Source: DATDAH01 sp963823495 (GTDB lineage: Bacteria; Actinomycetota; Acidimicrobiia; Acidimicrobiales; DATDAH01). From it: 64,000 nt of DNA. Numbering within the stretch: position 1 is the first letter of the stretch; each line of letters opens with the position of its first letter. The stretch lies in the NCBI GenBank assembly GCA_963823495.1, contig CAWGLV010000001.1, forward strand, positions 2,294,001 through 2,358,000. The letters run 5' to 3'. Below the pieces are notes generated by a model. That model saw only the letters and a program-made list of their open reading frames with translations. It ran no database searches and was not told the origin of the DNA. Of this stretch, positions 50,195 to 59,402 are shown piece after piece. Both the position numbers and the translations under genes were made by a program.

Positions 50195-51208
50195 GTGGCC
50201 GATCTCCCGCCTGTCGAACTGCGATCTGACACCATGACCCGCCCGACGGAGCGGATGCGGGAGGCGATGGCGGCAGCCGAGGTGGGCGACGATGGCTGGG
50301 GGGAGGACCCGACCGTCCGTCGCCTCGAGGAGGTGTTCGCCGATCGGTTGGGGAAGGCGGCGTCGGTGTTCCTGCCGTCGGGGACGATGGCCAACCAGGT
50401 CGCGCTGCGCACGCTGGCCGACCCGGGCACGCTGGTCGTGGCCGGGCGCCGTCAGCACGTGGTCATGTCCGAGGCCGGCGCGGCGGGCATGAACGGCTGG
50501 TTCCAGCTGTACACCGTGGACGACGACGCCGGACGGCTCGATCTCGACGCGGTCGGGGAGGCGGCGGCGGGTGACGTCGGCCACTCCCCGCCCGTCGCGG
50601 TGGTGGCGATGGAGAACAGCCACATGGTCGCGGGAGGTCGGGCCCTGCCCGCCGAGTGCGCCGACGTCGTGGCTGCCCTCGTCCCGGCGGTGCACCTCGA
50701 CGGGGCGAGGCTCTTCAACGCCGAGGTCGCCCTGGGGGTGCCCGTCGCCCGCCTGGCCCGGTCGGCCACCACGGTCACCTGCTGCCTCAGCAAGGGCCTG
50801 TGTGCTCCGGTCGGCTCCCTGCTGGCGGGCGATGACGCCGTGATCGCCGAGGCCCGGCACCATCGGCGCCGTCTCGGCGGTCAGATGCGCCAAGCAGGGA
50901 TCCTCGCGGCGGCCGGCCTGGTCGCACTGGAGCAGATGGTGGACCGTCTGGTCGATGACCATGCCCGAGCCCGACGCCTGGCCGATGCGGTGGCCGGACG
51001 GTTCCCCGGGTCGATCGACCCGGCCACCGTCGAGACCAACATCGTCCTCTTCACGGTGCCCGACGCGCGCTCGGTCGTCGAGCACCTGGCGACCAGCGGG
51101 GTGCGCGGCGACGTGCTCGGACCGAGAGGGGTCCGACTGGTCACCCACGCCGAGGTCGACGACGCCGGCATCGACCGGGCGTGTCAGGCGTTGTCGACCG
51201 TGCCCTAG
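50195..51208 (+). CDS. ltaE: Low-specificity L-threonine aldolase
   Basis: 337 residues, PLP fold type I. VELRSDTMTRPTERMREAM, VFLPSGTMANQVAL, VAMENSHMVAGGRALP, VHLDGARLFNAEVALG and the PLP-lysine in CCLSKGLCAPVGSLL are diagnostic. Cleaves threonine to glycine and acetaldehyde. Leaderless start set by TACGGT. Stop TAG 51206-51208 shares a CTAG palindrome with the converging gene's stop. Confidence 0.92.
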   Translation: MADLPPVELRSDTMTRPTERMREAMAAAEVGDDGWGEDPTVRRLEEVFADRLGKAASVFLPSGTMANQVALRTLADPGTLVVAGRRQHVVMSEAGAAGMNGWFQLYTVDDDAGRLDLDAVGEAAAGDVGHSPPVAVVAMENSHMVAGGRALPAECADVVAALVPAVHLDGARLFNAEVALGVPVARLARSATTVTCCLSKGLCAPVGSLLAGDDAVIAEARHHRRRLGGQMRQAGILAAAGLVALEQMVDRLVDDHARARRLADAVAGRFPGSIDPATVETNIVLFTVPDARSVVEHLATSGVRGDVLGPRGVRLVTHAEVDDAGIDRACQALSTVP

Positions 51209-51465
51209 ACGCGGTCGGTCCGCCGCCGGCCCTCCTGCTCGCGCCACTCGGCCATGGCCTGGATGGCCAGGACGCAGATGAGCGCGGTGCCGAGGGCGGC
51301 CACGAGGGCCCCGACGAGGCCGCCGATGCCCGTCTGCACCGAACAGTCGCCGGTGCACTGCAGATCGGCGACGGCCCATCCGATGAGGCCGCCGCAGGCA
51401 CCGGCGACGAGGACCGATGCCACGGTGAGGAGCCGGGCCAGCGGCGACGGACGCGGGGTGGACAT
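51205..51465 (-). CDS. Small two-helix membrane protein
   Basis: 86 residues, two hydrophobic segments (LLTVASVLVAGACGGLIGWAV and GLVGALVAALGTALICVLAI) with Cys between (LQCTGDCSVQ) and a basic C-terminus (EWREQEGRRRTDRV). Unknown. Converges with ltaE; stop codons overlap within CTAG. Confidence 0.65.
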   Translation of the reverse strand: MSTPRPSPLARLLTVASVLVAGACGGLIGWAVADLQCTGDCSVQTGIGGLVGALVAALGTALICVLAIQAMAEWREQEGRRRTDRV

Positions 51466-51490
51466 CGCCGGGAGCGTAGAAGCGGGTCCC

Positions 51491-51496
51491 TACGAT
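51491..51496 (+). promoter_or_regulatory. -10 hexamer TACGAT, leaderless mannosyl carrier synthase gene
   Basis: Seven nt before ATG 51504 and overlapping ATG 51495, so it rules out the upstream start. Confidence 0.55.
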
Positions 51497-51503
51497 GCGG
51501 TCG

Positions 51504-52232
51504 ATGCGTGCCCTGCTGGTGCTGCCCACCTACCAGGAGGCCTTGAACCTCGTCGAGGTGCTCGACCGGGTCCGACAGGCCACACCCGACATCCAGGTGC
51601 TCGTGGTCGACGACAGCAGCCCCGACGGCACCGCCGACCTCGCGGAGGCCCACGGCGCGGTGGTCGGCGGGGTCGAGGTCCTCCGGCGGCCGGCCAAGTC
51701 CGGGCTGGGCTCGGCCTATCGGGACGGGTTCCGGTGGGGCCTGGAGCGCGGCTTCGACATCCTGCTGGAGATGGACAGCGACCTGTCCCACGATCCGGCT
51801 GCTCTGCCGTCACTGCTGGGCGCGATCGAGCACGGTGCCGATCTGGTCATCGGGAGCCGGTACGTGCCCGGTGGATCGATCCCCGCGTGGGCCTGGCACC
51901 GGCGGCTGCTCTCCCGCTGGGGCAACCGGTATGCCGCCGCGGTCCTGGGCCTGGCGGTGAACGACTCGACGGCCGGGTACCGGGCCTATCGGGCCACCAT
52001 GCTGGGTCGGATCGACCTGGACGACATCGGGGCCGACGGGTACGGATTCCAGATCGAGATGACCTACGAGGTGGTGCGACGCGGCGGGGCCGTGGTGGAG
52101 GTGCCCATCGCCTTCGCCGACCGACTTCGGGGTGATTCGAAGATGTCCGGGCGGATCGTGTTGGAGGCCCTCGTGTTGGTCACCTGGTGGGGGCTGCGGG
52201 ACCGGCTGCTTCGCCGGCGCCGCAGCCAGTGA
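51504..52232 (+). CDS. Polyprenol monophosphomannose synthase-like GT2
   Basis: 242 residues, DPM1-type. MRALLVLPTYQEALNLVEVLDR, VVDDSSPDGTADLAEAHG, RPAKSGLGSAYRDGFRWGL, EMDSDLSHDPAALPSL (DxD) and GSRYVPGGSIPAW are characteristic. Makes polyprenyl-phosphate-mannose from GDP-mannose on the cytoplasmic face; the product serves lipomannan and glycoprotein mannosylation. No multi-spanning N-acyltransferase partner (Lnt) is attached or adjacent, unlike mycobacterial Ppm1. Start fixed by a TACGAT -10. Confidence 0.88.
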   Translation: MRALLVLPTYQEALNLVEVLDRVRQATPDIQVLVVDDSSPDGTADLAEAHGAVVGGVEVLRRPAKSGLGSAYRDGFRWGLERGFDILLEMDSDLSHDPAALPSLLGAIEHGADLVIGSRYVPGGSIPAWAWHRRLLSRWGNRYAAAVLGLAVNDSTAGYRAYRATMLGRIDLDDIGADGYGFQIEMTYEVVRRGGAVVEVPIAFADRLRGDSKMSGRIVLEALVLVTWWGLRDRLLRRRRSQ

Positions 52233-52271
52233 CCCGGTCGACTCGAGCAACCCGAACAGTGCGCTCGGATC

Positions 52272-52757
52272 TCAGCCGGCGGCCAGGTCCACGACCGTCC
52301 CGGAGGTCGCCGCGACCAGCTGGTCGGGGGACAGGGCGAACACCGCTCGGGGAGTCCCGGCCGCCGCCCAGACCACGCTGTGGGCCAGGAGGTCCGGGTC
52401 GACGAAGGTCCGCACCGGCGTCGGGTGGCCGAAGGGTGCGACCCCACCGATGGGGAACCCGGTGACCGCTCGCACCCGCTCGGCATCCACGCGGGCGGCG
52501 CGGGCGGCCCCGGCGGCGGCCGCCAACTTGGCCTCGTCGAGGCGGTTGGCCCCGCTGACCAGGGCGATGACCGGGGTGACCGCACCCTCGGTGTCGACGA
52601 GGTCGAAGACGAGGGACTTCACGATCTGAGCCACGTCGCAGCCGATCGCCCGGGCGGCGTCCTCGGCGGTTCGGGTGCCGTCGGGGTGGGTGACGGCCTC
52701 GACCGCCAGGCCCCGCGCCGCCGCGGCCCGGAGGACGATCTCGGTGTTGGGGTGCAC
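52272..52757 (-). CDS. YbaK/ProX-type aminoacyl-tRNA deacylase
   Basis: 161 residues. Edits mischarged tRNA, such as Cys-tRNA-Pro. KSLVFDLVDTEGAVTPVIALVSGANRLDEAKLAA and GFPIGGVAPFGHPTPVRTFVDPDLL match the YbaK core, with the catalytic Lys in QIVKSLVF. GTG 52757 start; divergent from the NUDIX gene, 47 bases apart. Confidence 0.85.
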   Translation of the reverse strand: MHPNTEIVLRAAAARGLAVEAVTHPDGTRTAEDAARAIGCDVAQIVKSLVFDLVDTEGAVTPVIALVSGANRLDEAKLAAAAGAARAARVDAERVRAVTGFPIGGVAPFGHPTPVRTFVDPDLLAHSVVWAAAGTPRAVFALSPDQLVAATSGTVVDLAAG

Positions 52758-52804
52758 GGGGGACTGTCTACCGGGTGTCGTCGAGGGCAGGGCAGACTGG
52801 CCCC

Positions 52805-53293
52805 GTGCACCGGTGGCTGGTGGCGGGAGCCCTGATCGAGGGGGAAGACGGGCTCTTGTTGGTCCGCAACCGTCGGCGCGGCGGGTTCGAGGACTGGAGC
52901 ACGCCGGGCGGGGTCATCGATGCCGGCGAGACGCTGCTCGAGGGCCTGGGTCGCGAAGTGACCGAGGAGACGGGCCTCGTGGTCACCGCCTGGGAGGGCC
53001 CGGTGTACGTGATCCGGGCCGAGGCCCCCGATCTCGGCTGGAGCCTGCGGGTCGAGGTCCACCGGGCGGTGACCTACGAGGGCGAGGTGGTCGTCGAGGA
53101 TCCCGACGGGATCGTGGTGGACGCCCGGTTCGTGGCCGCCGAGGACTGTCCGGCCCTGCTCGACGGCGGGCATCGCTGGGTCGGCGAGCCGCTCGGGGAG
53201 TGGTTGGGTGGGGACCGCGGACCGGGAAGGTCCTATGAGTACCTCGTGCGGGGCCGCGACCTCCGAGGGCTCGAGGTGGAACGCCGCGCATGA
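52805..53293 (+). CDS. NUDIX hydrolase
   Basis: 162 residues. Nudix box GGVIDAGETLLEGLGREVTEE, the full G-x5-E-x7-RE-x2-EE pattern. It may be a MutT-like oxidised-nucleotide cleaner: it overlaps dinB2 (GCATGA), so both would serve damage tolerance. GTG 52805 chosen over an upstream start at 52775. Confidence 0.88.
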   Translation: MHRWLVAGALIEGEDGLLLVRNRRRGGFEDWSTPGGVIDAGETLLEGLGREVTEETGLVVTAWEGPVYVIRAEAPDLGWSLRVEVHRAVTYEGEVVVEDPDGIVVDARFVAAEDCPALLDGGHRWVGEPLGEWLGGDRGPGRSYEYLVRGRDLRGLEVERRA

Positions 53294-54537
53294 CCGCCGG
53301 GCCGTCGACTCCCGGGATCCTGCACATGGACATGGACGCGTTCTTCGTCGCCGTCGAGGTGCTCCGGGACCCGGAACTCGCGGACCGCCCCGTCGTGGTG
53401 GGCGGCACCGGGGCCCGGGGCGTGGTGGCCGCCGCCAGCTATGAGGCCCGGGCCTACGGGATCCACTCGGCGATGCCCTCGGGTCGGGCCCGGCGTCTCT
53501 GTCCCCATGCCGTGTTCCTTCCTGGCCGCCATGAGCACTACCAGGAGGCGAGTGCCCGGGTGATGGCGATCCTGCACGCCTTCACCCCCCTCGTCGAACC
53601 GTTGTCCCTGGACGAGGCCTTCCTGGACGTGAGCGGGGCGCGACGGCTGTGGGGGACCGGACCGGAGATCGCGGCGAAGATCCGGGCGGCGGTCCTCGAC
53701 CAGGAGGGCCTGACCTGTTCGGTGGGGGTGGCCCCCACCAAGTTCTTGGCCAAGCTGGCATCGGAGGCGGCCAAACCCGTGGCCTCCCTGGCGGGGGTGC
53801 AGCCCGGCCGGGGGGTCGTGGTGGTCCCGGCGGGAGGCGAGCTGGCCTTCCTGCACCCGCTGCCCGTGCGGGCCCTCTGGGGCGTCGGGCCCAAGACCCA
53901 CGAGCGCCTCGAGCGACTGGGCATCGCCACCGTCGGTGATCTGGCGGCCCTCCCGTCGGAAGCGCTGGTGGCCGCGATCGGCGAGGCCTCGGGGCGCCAT
54001 CTGCACGCTCTGGCCAACGGCATCGACGACCGGGCGGTGATCCCCGAGCAGGGTCTGAAGTCCGTGGGTCACGAGGAGACCTTCGCCGTGGACCGCCATG
54101 ATCCGGGGCCCCTGGCCCGCGAGGTGGCGCGACTGGCCGACGCCGTCGGTCGCCGTCTCCGGGCCCACGGGCTGGTGGGCCGGTCGGTCGTGCTGAAGGT
54201 CCGGTTCGGCGACTTCCGGACGATCACCCGCTCGGTCACCCTCCCCGAGGCCACCGACTCGGGGCGGGCGGTGGCGCTGGCGGCCCAGCACCTGCTGGCG
54301 GCGGTCGACGTGTCGGTGGGTGTCCGCCTCGTGGGCGTGAGCGTCAGCGGCCTGGCGGCTGACGCCAACCGCCAGCTGAGCTTCGGTGGCCCCTCGGACT
54401 GGGCGGAGGCCGATCGGACGATGGACCGGATCCGGGACCGCTTCGGCGTCGACGCCATCGCTCCGGCAGCGTCACGGCGCGCTGACGGGGTCCCGGCGAA
54501 GCGACGAGGCGACCAGCCGTGGGGGCCCGGCCCCTGA
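53290..54537 (+). CDS. dinB: DNA polymerase IV (Y-family), second copy
   Basis: 415 residues. ILHMDMDAFFVAVEVLRDPELADRPVVVGG, VVAAASYEARAYGIHSAMPS, LSLDEAFLDVSGARRL and LWGVGPKTHERLERLGI. Little-finger domain about 240-350; residue tail to 415 contains NRQLSFGG, a possible clamp-binding QLSF. It is divergent from the SOS-boxed copy and lies second in a NUDIX operon; no GAAC-N4-GTTC box was found upstream, so it is probably not LexA-controlled. Confidence 0.93.
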   Translation: MTAGPSTPGILHMDMDAFFVAVEVLRDPELADRPVVVGGTGARGVVAAASYEARAYGIHSAMPSGRARRLCPHAVFLPGRHEHYQEASARVMAILHAFTPLVEPLSLDEAFLDVSGARRLWGTGPEIAAKIRAAVLDQEGLTCSVGVAPTKFLAKLASEAAKPVASLAGVQPGRGVVVVPAGGELAFLHPLPVRALWGVGPKTHERLERLGIATVGDLAALPSEALVAAIGEASGRHLHALANGIDDRAVIPEQGLKSVGHEETFAVDRHDPGPLAREVARLADAVGRRLRAHGLVGRSVVLKVRFGDFRTITRSVTLPEATDSGRAVALAAQHLLAAVDVSVGVRLVGVSVSGLAADANRQLSFGGPSDWAEADRTMDRIRDRFGVDAIAPAASRRADGVPAKRRGDQPWGPGP

Positions 54538-54591
54538 GCGATCTTGCCCCGCGCGTTGTTGCCGCCGCTCCGCTGTGCGATCATGGCGCCG

Positions 54592-54969
54592 GTGCCGCTC
54601 TCCGAAGACGAACAGCGGATTCTGTTCGAGATCGAGCAACGTCTCGCCGAAGAGGACCCCGATCTCGTACGCGAAGTCGCGTCGACGACCGTCTACACCC
54701 ATGCGCTGCGCAACCTGAAGCTGGCCACGGCCCTCTTCGTGGTCGGTGTGGTGGCCATGATCTGGCTGCTGGCCACGCACGCGGTGCTGGCCTTCGGGGG
54801 CTTCCTGATCATGCTCGTGGCCGCGGTCATCTTCGAGCGCAACGCCCGACGCCTGGGCAAGGCCGGCGTCCAGCAGATCACCCAGAACTTCCGGGGTGGC
54901 AGCGTCAAGGACTACTTCGGCTCGACGAGCCAGCGCATGCGGGACCGCATGCGCCGCGAGGACCAGTGA
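54592..54969 (+). CDS. DUF3040 membrane protein
   Basis: 125 residues. MPLSEDEQRILFEIEQRLAEEDPDLV at the N-terminus is the DUF3040 hallmark (MPLSEHEQR...), followed by two membrane helices (LATALFVVGVVAMIWLLAT, VLAFGGFLIMLVAAVIFERNA). Common in actinobacteria near cell-division genes; unknown function. GTG 54592 gives the canonical MPLSE start; ATG 54583 is 9 nt upstream. Confidence 0.85.
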   Translation: MPLSEDEQRILFEIEQRLAEEDPDLVREVASTTVYTHALRNLKLATALFVVGVVAMIWLLATHAVLAFGGFLIMLVAAVIFERNARRLGKAGVQQITQNFRGGSVKDYFGSTSQRMRDRMRREDQ

Positions 54970-54973
54970 CCCC

Positions 54974-57268
54974 CTAGCGGTCCTGTAACTGCCGCCGCGG
55001 GGAGACCGCGGCCTGGAAACGCCGCCAGGGCCCGGCCAGCCGCTTGGCCCGCGCCGAGATCGAACCCGCCTCGCGGCGAGCGGCGTCGCGATCGGCGGGG
55101 GTCGAGGCCCCACCGAAGGCGGCGGCGGTGACCAGCGCGGCGAGATGGCGATGGACGCCCGGGTCCGTGCCCGCATCAGCCGATGCCCGTCGGGCGAACT
55201 CGGCGGGCGTCTCGGCGTCACCGGGAACGAGGTCCAGGAGGCCCAGCGCCCGGACGGAGTCCTCCCAGGCCTCGGCCACCTCTCGGTCGGCGTGGCCCCG
55301 GGCCCGACGGCGGCGCGTCCGACGGCGCAGCGCCCCGGCGGCCGGTACGCCGACCAGCCAGAGCAGGCCGGCGGCGGCCACGGCCGGAACGACCCGGGCG
55401 GAGATCGACGGACCGGCGTCACCGTCGGTCCCGTCCAGGACGTCATCGGGGAGCAGTTCCTCGGGTCGTTGCGGCCGTGGCGGCGCGGTGTCCGGCGCGG
55501 TCGTGGTCGGTGCCGTGGCGGCCACGGCCGGCTCGGTGAGCGTGGCCTGGTCCGGGGCCAACCCGGTGTAGGCCTCCGCCCCCGGGGCCCCGCGGCCCGG
55601 CGTGGGCTCGAAGGCCACCCAGCCGACGCCGGCGAAGTAGACCTCGGGCCAGGCGTGGGCGTTGCGTCCGCGGACGATGTAGGTGCCCGGTTCGTCCTCT
55701 TCGCCGGGCGTGAAGCCGACGGCGACGCGAGCGGGAAGACCCAGGGAACGGGCGAGTGCGGCGTAGGCACCCGCGAACTGCTCGCAGTACCCCGATCGGC
55801 TGCCTCCGGGGTCGAGGAAGTCGGCCAGGGCGTTCGTGCTGTGGCCGGGACGGACCTCGAGGCTGTAGCGGAACCGCGTGCGGAACCAGGTCTGCAGGGC
55901 CAGGGCGCGTTCGTAGGCGGCGGTACGCCCGCCGACCGCTTCGGCGGCGTAGCGCTCCGCAATGGGACGAGCGCTCCTGGGCAGCCGGGTGAACCGGGCC
56001 AGGAACTCGGTGTCGAGACCGGCCGTTCCCACCGAGAGGTCAGCCGGCGTCAGTCTCGGGAGGATCGACAGGACCTCGTACTCGAGGCCGTCGGAGGTCT
56101 CGCGGCCGCGCCCGACGACCAGCGAGGAGGAGCCGCCGTCCCAGTCGACGTCCTCGTCGGGACTGTCGACGGCCAGCGGCTCGAAGGCGGCGGGCAGCCA
56201 GATCTGGGCGAGGGCCTGGATGCGGAAGCGTTGGGTCAGCCGGGTCGCACCCGGGGCCGGATCGGGGGCATCGGGCAGGCGGCCCTGCGCATCGACGTAG
56301 GATCCCGAGGAGGACCAGATCTGTCCGTCGAAGGCATCGAGGGCGGTGAGCCGCCAGTAGGCCGGGTTCGCCGCCTCGACCCGGAACGCCTCGACCGACT
56401 CCTGGTCGACCAGGCGCGAACGGATGTCGACGAGGGGACTGAGGGTGACCCGATCGTCACTGCCTCCGCCGTCGAGGTCGACCACGGGACGGCCGTCGGC
56501 ACCCGGCAGGCGGGGGCCCGCCAGGAGGGCGGGGATGATCGCCACCGTTCCCAGCAATGCACCGGCCAGGAGCAGGGACCGGGCACCCCGGCCGCCGTTG
56601 GCGGCCAACCAACGACCACTGCCGTCGGCCCGAGCGACGCGAGAGGTCAGGACGAAGGCCAGCACCGCGCCGACGAAGAGGATCGCCGAGATCGTGCGGT
56701 GCTCCTCCTCGGCGAGGATGGAGGCGAACAGGAAGATCCCCGTGGCCGGAGCCAGCGCCTCGACCGTGGCATCGAGCCGGAAGGCGAGGCTGTCAGCGGC
56801 GAGAGCGATCACCCATGCCGTCGCCATGGCCACCACCACGAATCCCGGGGCCGCAGGAACCGGGGCCGAGATGTCCAGGAAGATCTCCCAGGCGTCGGCC
56901 AGGTCCGTGGCGATCGCGTCGGTCGTGCGGCCCGACGGGAGCAGGTTGACCGTGGTCGACCGGTAGCGGGCCCAGGCCAGGAGCAGGGGCAGCACGAGGA
57001 GGTGGGTGATGGTCGAGAGCAGCGGTCCGAGACCGACCCGTCGGAGTACGCCGGCGAGGCCGTGACCGAGGACCGCGGCCGCGGCGATGGGCAGGAAGAA
57101 CCCGCCGTCGGCGAAGAGGCGGCCGTAGCCGGCGACCGTGGCCAGAGACACCCCGAGCAGAGCCACCTCGGCCAGCACCAGGGTCGGTGGTGGCGAAGGT
57201 GGGAGAGCAGGCGGGCCTTCGTGTGCGGGGCGCACGTCGACGGGACGGTCCTCGATCGTGGCGGTCAC
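54974..57268 (-). CDS. Transglutaminase-like (TgpA-type) membrane protein
   Basis: 764 residues. About six N-terminal helices (about 30-270, with DUF3488-type region), a transglutaminase-like core (about 430-570) with catalytic Cys in SGYCEQFAGAYAALARSLGLPARVAVGF, His in RGRNAHAWPEVYFAGVGWVAFEPTPG and a following Asp/Pro, then one more helix (VVPAVAAAGLLWLVGVPAAGAL) and a cytoplasmic DUF4129 tail. Third gene of a MoxR-DUF58-TgpA operon that is conserved in actinobacteria; probable peptidase or crosslinker at the wall. GTG 57268 overlaps the DUF58 stop. Confidence 0.88.
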   Translation of the reverse strand: MTATIEDRPVDVRPAHEGPPALPPSPPPTLVLAEVALLGVSLATVAGYGRLFADGGFFLPIAAAAVLGHGLAGVLRRVGLGPLLSTITHLLVLPLLLAWARYRSTTVNLLPSGRTTDAIATDLADAWEIFLDISAPVPAAPGFVVVAMATAWVIALAADSLAFRLDATVEALAPATGIFLFASILAEEEHRTISAILFVGAVLAFVLTSRVARADGSGRWLAANGGRGARSLLLAGALLGTVAIIPALLAGPRLPGADGRPVVDLDGGGSDDRVTLSPLVDIRSRLVDQESVEAFRVEAANPAYWRLTALDAFDGQIWSSSGSYVDAQGRLPDAPDPAPGATRLTQRFRIQALAQIWLPAAFEPLAVDSPDEDVDWDGGSSSLVVGRGRETSDGLEYEVLSILPRLTPADLSVGTAGLDTEFLARFTRLPRSARPIAERYAAEAVGGRTAAYERALALQTWFRTRFRYSLEVRPGHSTNALADFLDPGGSRSGYCEQFAGAYAALARSLGLPARVAVGFTPGEEDEPGTYIVRGRNAHAWPEVYFAGVGWVAFEPTPGRGAPGAEAYTGLAPDQATLTEPAVAATAPTTTAPDTAPPRPQRPEELLPDDVLDGTDGDAGPSISARVVPAVAAAGLLWLVGVPAAGALRRRTRRRRARGHADREVAEAWEDSVRALGLLDLVPGDAETPAEFARRASADAGTDPGVHRHLAALVTAAAFGGASTPADRDAARREAGSISARAKRLAGPWRRFQAAVSPRRQLQDR

Positions 57269-58407
57269 GACCGGCCCGCCGGTGTCGCCGTCGCGGCCTC
57301 GGCGCTCCACGCGGTGGCGAAGGTGTCCTCGGTCCCGACCCGGATGGTTCCGGGTCCGCCGGTGGGGACGTGGTCGTCGGGCGACCGCTCGAACGCCACG
57401 AGGAAGCGGCGGCCGGGGCCCGCAGCCGAGCCGGTGGTCGAGACCCCTGCCGGGGTGGTCAGGGCCACGAGCGTGCCCGGGTGGTCGACGCGGACCTCGT
57501 CACCCCGGTCGGTCGTGGCGACCGCAGCCAGGTACTCGAGCATCGTCGCGAGGGCGGTGGCGCCGGCCCCGTAGCCGGAGTCGGTGCCATCGGTCGCAAC
57601 GAGACGGATCTCGTCACCCCGTTTGGCGGCCGCCACCAGGAGGCTCGCCGCCGCCGACACCGACCGCTCGAAGGTGACGTCGGTGTGCACCGCGCGCCGG
57701 ACGTCGAGCAGGACGGTGGTGCGGCCCTGTTGGTGGCGCTCGTCCTGTCGGACGGTGAGCTCGTCCCGGCGGGCCGTGGAGGGCCAGTGCACCCGGCGCA
57801 GGTCGTCGCCGATGACGTAGGGGCGCAAGGAGTGGAACTCGTCACCGCCGGTCTGCAGGCCCGGGGTACGCCAGCCGTGAGGATCCATCCCGTCCGAGCG
57901 GGAGGCCGCCGGCACGTCGTCGACGGCGGGATAGACGACCAGGGTCGAGGCGGCCGCCGCGACCACCCCCACCTGCGTGAGCCCGAAGGGATCGCCGAGC
58001 TCGACCTCGAGGGGTCCCACGGTGATCACCCCGCGGCGGCGCGTGGGCAGGCGGTAGGCGGCCCGCACCCGTCCGCCGGGTTGGAGGGGGGCCAAGAGCA
58101 GTTCGGCCCCGGCGGTGCCGGACACGCCGTCGCGCAGGGTCAGGACCGGCGTGCGGCGGCGACCCCGGTTGCGCACGTGGACCTCGACCCGGCTGGCGGA
58201 GCCCGCGTGCACGCGGTCGGGGTGCAGCGTGCGCACGACCTCCAGCCGCAGGGAGGTGAGCATCGTGGTGGCCGAGCTCGCCGTGACCAGGACCACGAGC
58301 GCGGTGCCGAGGACGAGCAGCTCGGGCAGGCCGAACAGCCAACCGCCGGTCAGGGCGACCCCGCCGGCGAGGGCGACGCCCCATCCGGCTCGGGTCAGCA
58401 GCCTCAC
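57265..58407 (-). CDS. DUF58 (VWA-related) protein
   Basis: 380 residues. One or two N-terminal helices, an Ig-like segment, and the DUF58 core with the DPHGWRTPGLQTGGDEFHSLRPYVIGDDLRRVHWPSTARRDEL signature region in pieces (GDEFHSLRPYVIGDDLRRVHW is the core). Second gene in the MoxR-DUF58-TgpA operon; acts with the ATPase as chaperone-like unit. GTG 58407. Confidence 0.87.
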   Translation of the reverse strand: MRLLTRAGWGVALAGGVALTGGWLFGLPELLVLGTALVVLVTASSATTMLTSLRLEVVRTLHPDRVHAGSASRVEVHVRNRGRRRTPVLTLRDGVSGTAGAELLLAPLQPGGRVRAAYRLPTRRRGVITVGPLEVELGDPFGLTQVGVVAAAASTLVVYPAVDDVPAASRSDGMDPHGWRTPGLQTGGDEFHSLRPYVIGDDLRRVHWPSTARRDELTVRQDERHQQGRTTVLLDVRRAVHTDVTFERSVSAAASLLVAAAKRGDEIRLVATDGTDSGYGAGATALATMLEYLAAVATTDRGDEVRVDHPGTLVALTTPAGVSTTGSAAGPGRRFLVAFERSPDDHVPTGGPGTIRVGTEDTFATAWSAEAATATPAGRS

Positions 58408-59375
58408 CGTGGGGCGCGGGGGATGGGGACGGTGGCGACGAGCTCGCCGAGCACGTCCTCGGTCGACACCCCGCGGAGGCGGGCGTCGCCGCTGGTGGTG
58501 AGCCGGTGGGCCAGCACCGGCCGCACGAGGGCCTTCACGTCGTCGGGGGTGGCGAAGGCCCGCCCGGCGGCCAGGGCCCGGACCCGACTGACCCGCAGCA
58601 GGCTGAGGGTGGCGCGCGGCGACATGCCGAGACCGAGGTCGGGATGGCGTCGGGATGCGTCGGCCAGGTCCACGAGGTAGCGCCGCAGGGCCGGGGCCAC
58701 GTGCACGGAGGAGGCGGCCCGCACCAGCGCCTGCAGGTCGGCGGTGCCGGCCACCGGCGTCAGGCCGGTGAGGGCGGGGGTGTCGGCCTGGTTCTCCAGC
58801 AGGTCCAGTTCGGCCTCCGGATCCGGGTAGCCGATGGCGGTGCGCATGAGGAATCGATCGAGCTGGCTCTCCGGCAGGGCATAGGTGCCCTCGTGCTCGA
58901 TGGGGTTCTGGGTGGCGATCACCACGAACGGACGCTGCAGGGGATAGGTGACGCCGTCGACGGTGACCTGCTCCTCGGCCATCGCCTCGAGCAACGCGGA
59001 CTGGGTCTTGGGGGACGCCCGGTTGATCTCATCGGCGAGCACGACACCGGCGAACACCGGGCCGGGGCGGAAGATGAACTCCTGGGTCTCCCGGTCGAAG
59101 ACCGAGACGCCCACCACATCGGAGGGCAACAGGTCCGGGGTGAACTGGATGCGGCCGTAGGACACGTCGAGGGAGCGGGCGAGGGCCTTGGCCAGGCTGG
59201 TCTTGCCCACGCCGGGCACGTCCTCGATCAGCAGGTGGCCCTCGGCCACCAGGCAGAGCAGGACCAGCTCGACCACCTCGCGCTTGCCGCGGATGACGCA
59301 CTCGACGTTGTCGGCGATGCGGGCGAGCACGGCGGTGGCCGCGGCGAGCTGGTCATCGGCCTCCTGGGTCGCCAT
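58404..59375 (-). CDS. MoxR-family AAA+ ATPase
   Basis: 323 residues. Walker A LLIEDVPGVGKTSLAKALA, Walker B FAGVVLADEINRASPKTQSALLEAM, sensor 1 VVIATQNPIEHEGTYALPE and sensor 2/arginine GMSPRATLSLLRVSRV. ATG 59375 (7 nt after TACCCT) is preferred over the longer open frame. First gene of the operon, divergent from a small conserved gene. Its partner genes downstream suggest it matures or activates a membrane complex. Confidence 0.92.
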   Translation of the reverse strand: MATQEADDQLAAATAVLARIADNVECVIRGKREVVELVLLCLVAEGHLLIEDVPGVGKTSLAKALARSLDVSYGRIQFTPDLLPSDVVGVSVFDRETQEFIFRPGPVFAGVVLADEINRASPKTQSALLEAMAEEQVTVDGVTYPLQRPFVVIATQNPIEHEGTYALPESQLDRFLMRTAIGYPDPEAELDLLENQADTPALTGLTPVAGTADLQALVRAASSVHVAPALRRYLVDLADASRRHPDLGLGMSPRATLSLLRVSRVRALAAGRAFATPDDVKALVRPVLAHRLTTSGDARLRGVSTEDVLGELVATVPIPRAPR

Positions 59376-59382
59376 CGGGCAC

Positions 59383-59388
59383 AGGGTA
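59383..59388 (-). promoter_or_regulatory. -10 hexamer TACCCT of moxR gene, overlapping a divergent -10
   Basis: Seven nt before ATG 59375. On the other strand TAGGTT (59387-59392) could serve the divergent gene at 59403; the two hexamers share two bases. Confidence 0.5.
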
Positions 59389-59402
59389 GGTTGCGATCCG
59401 GC

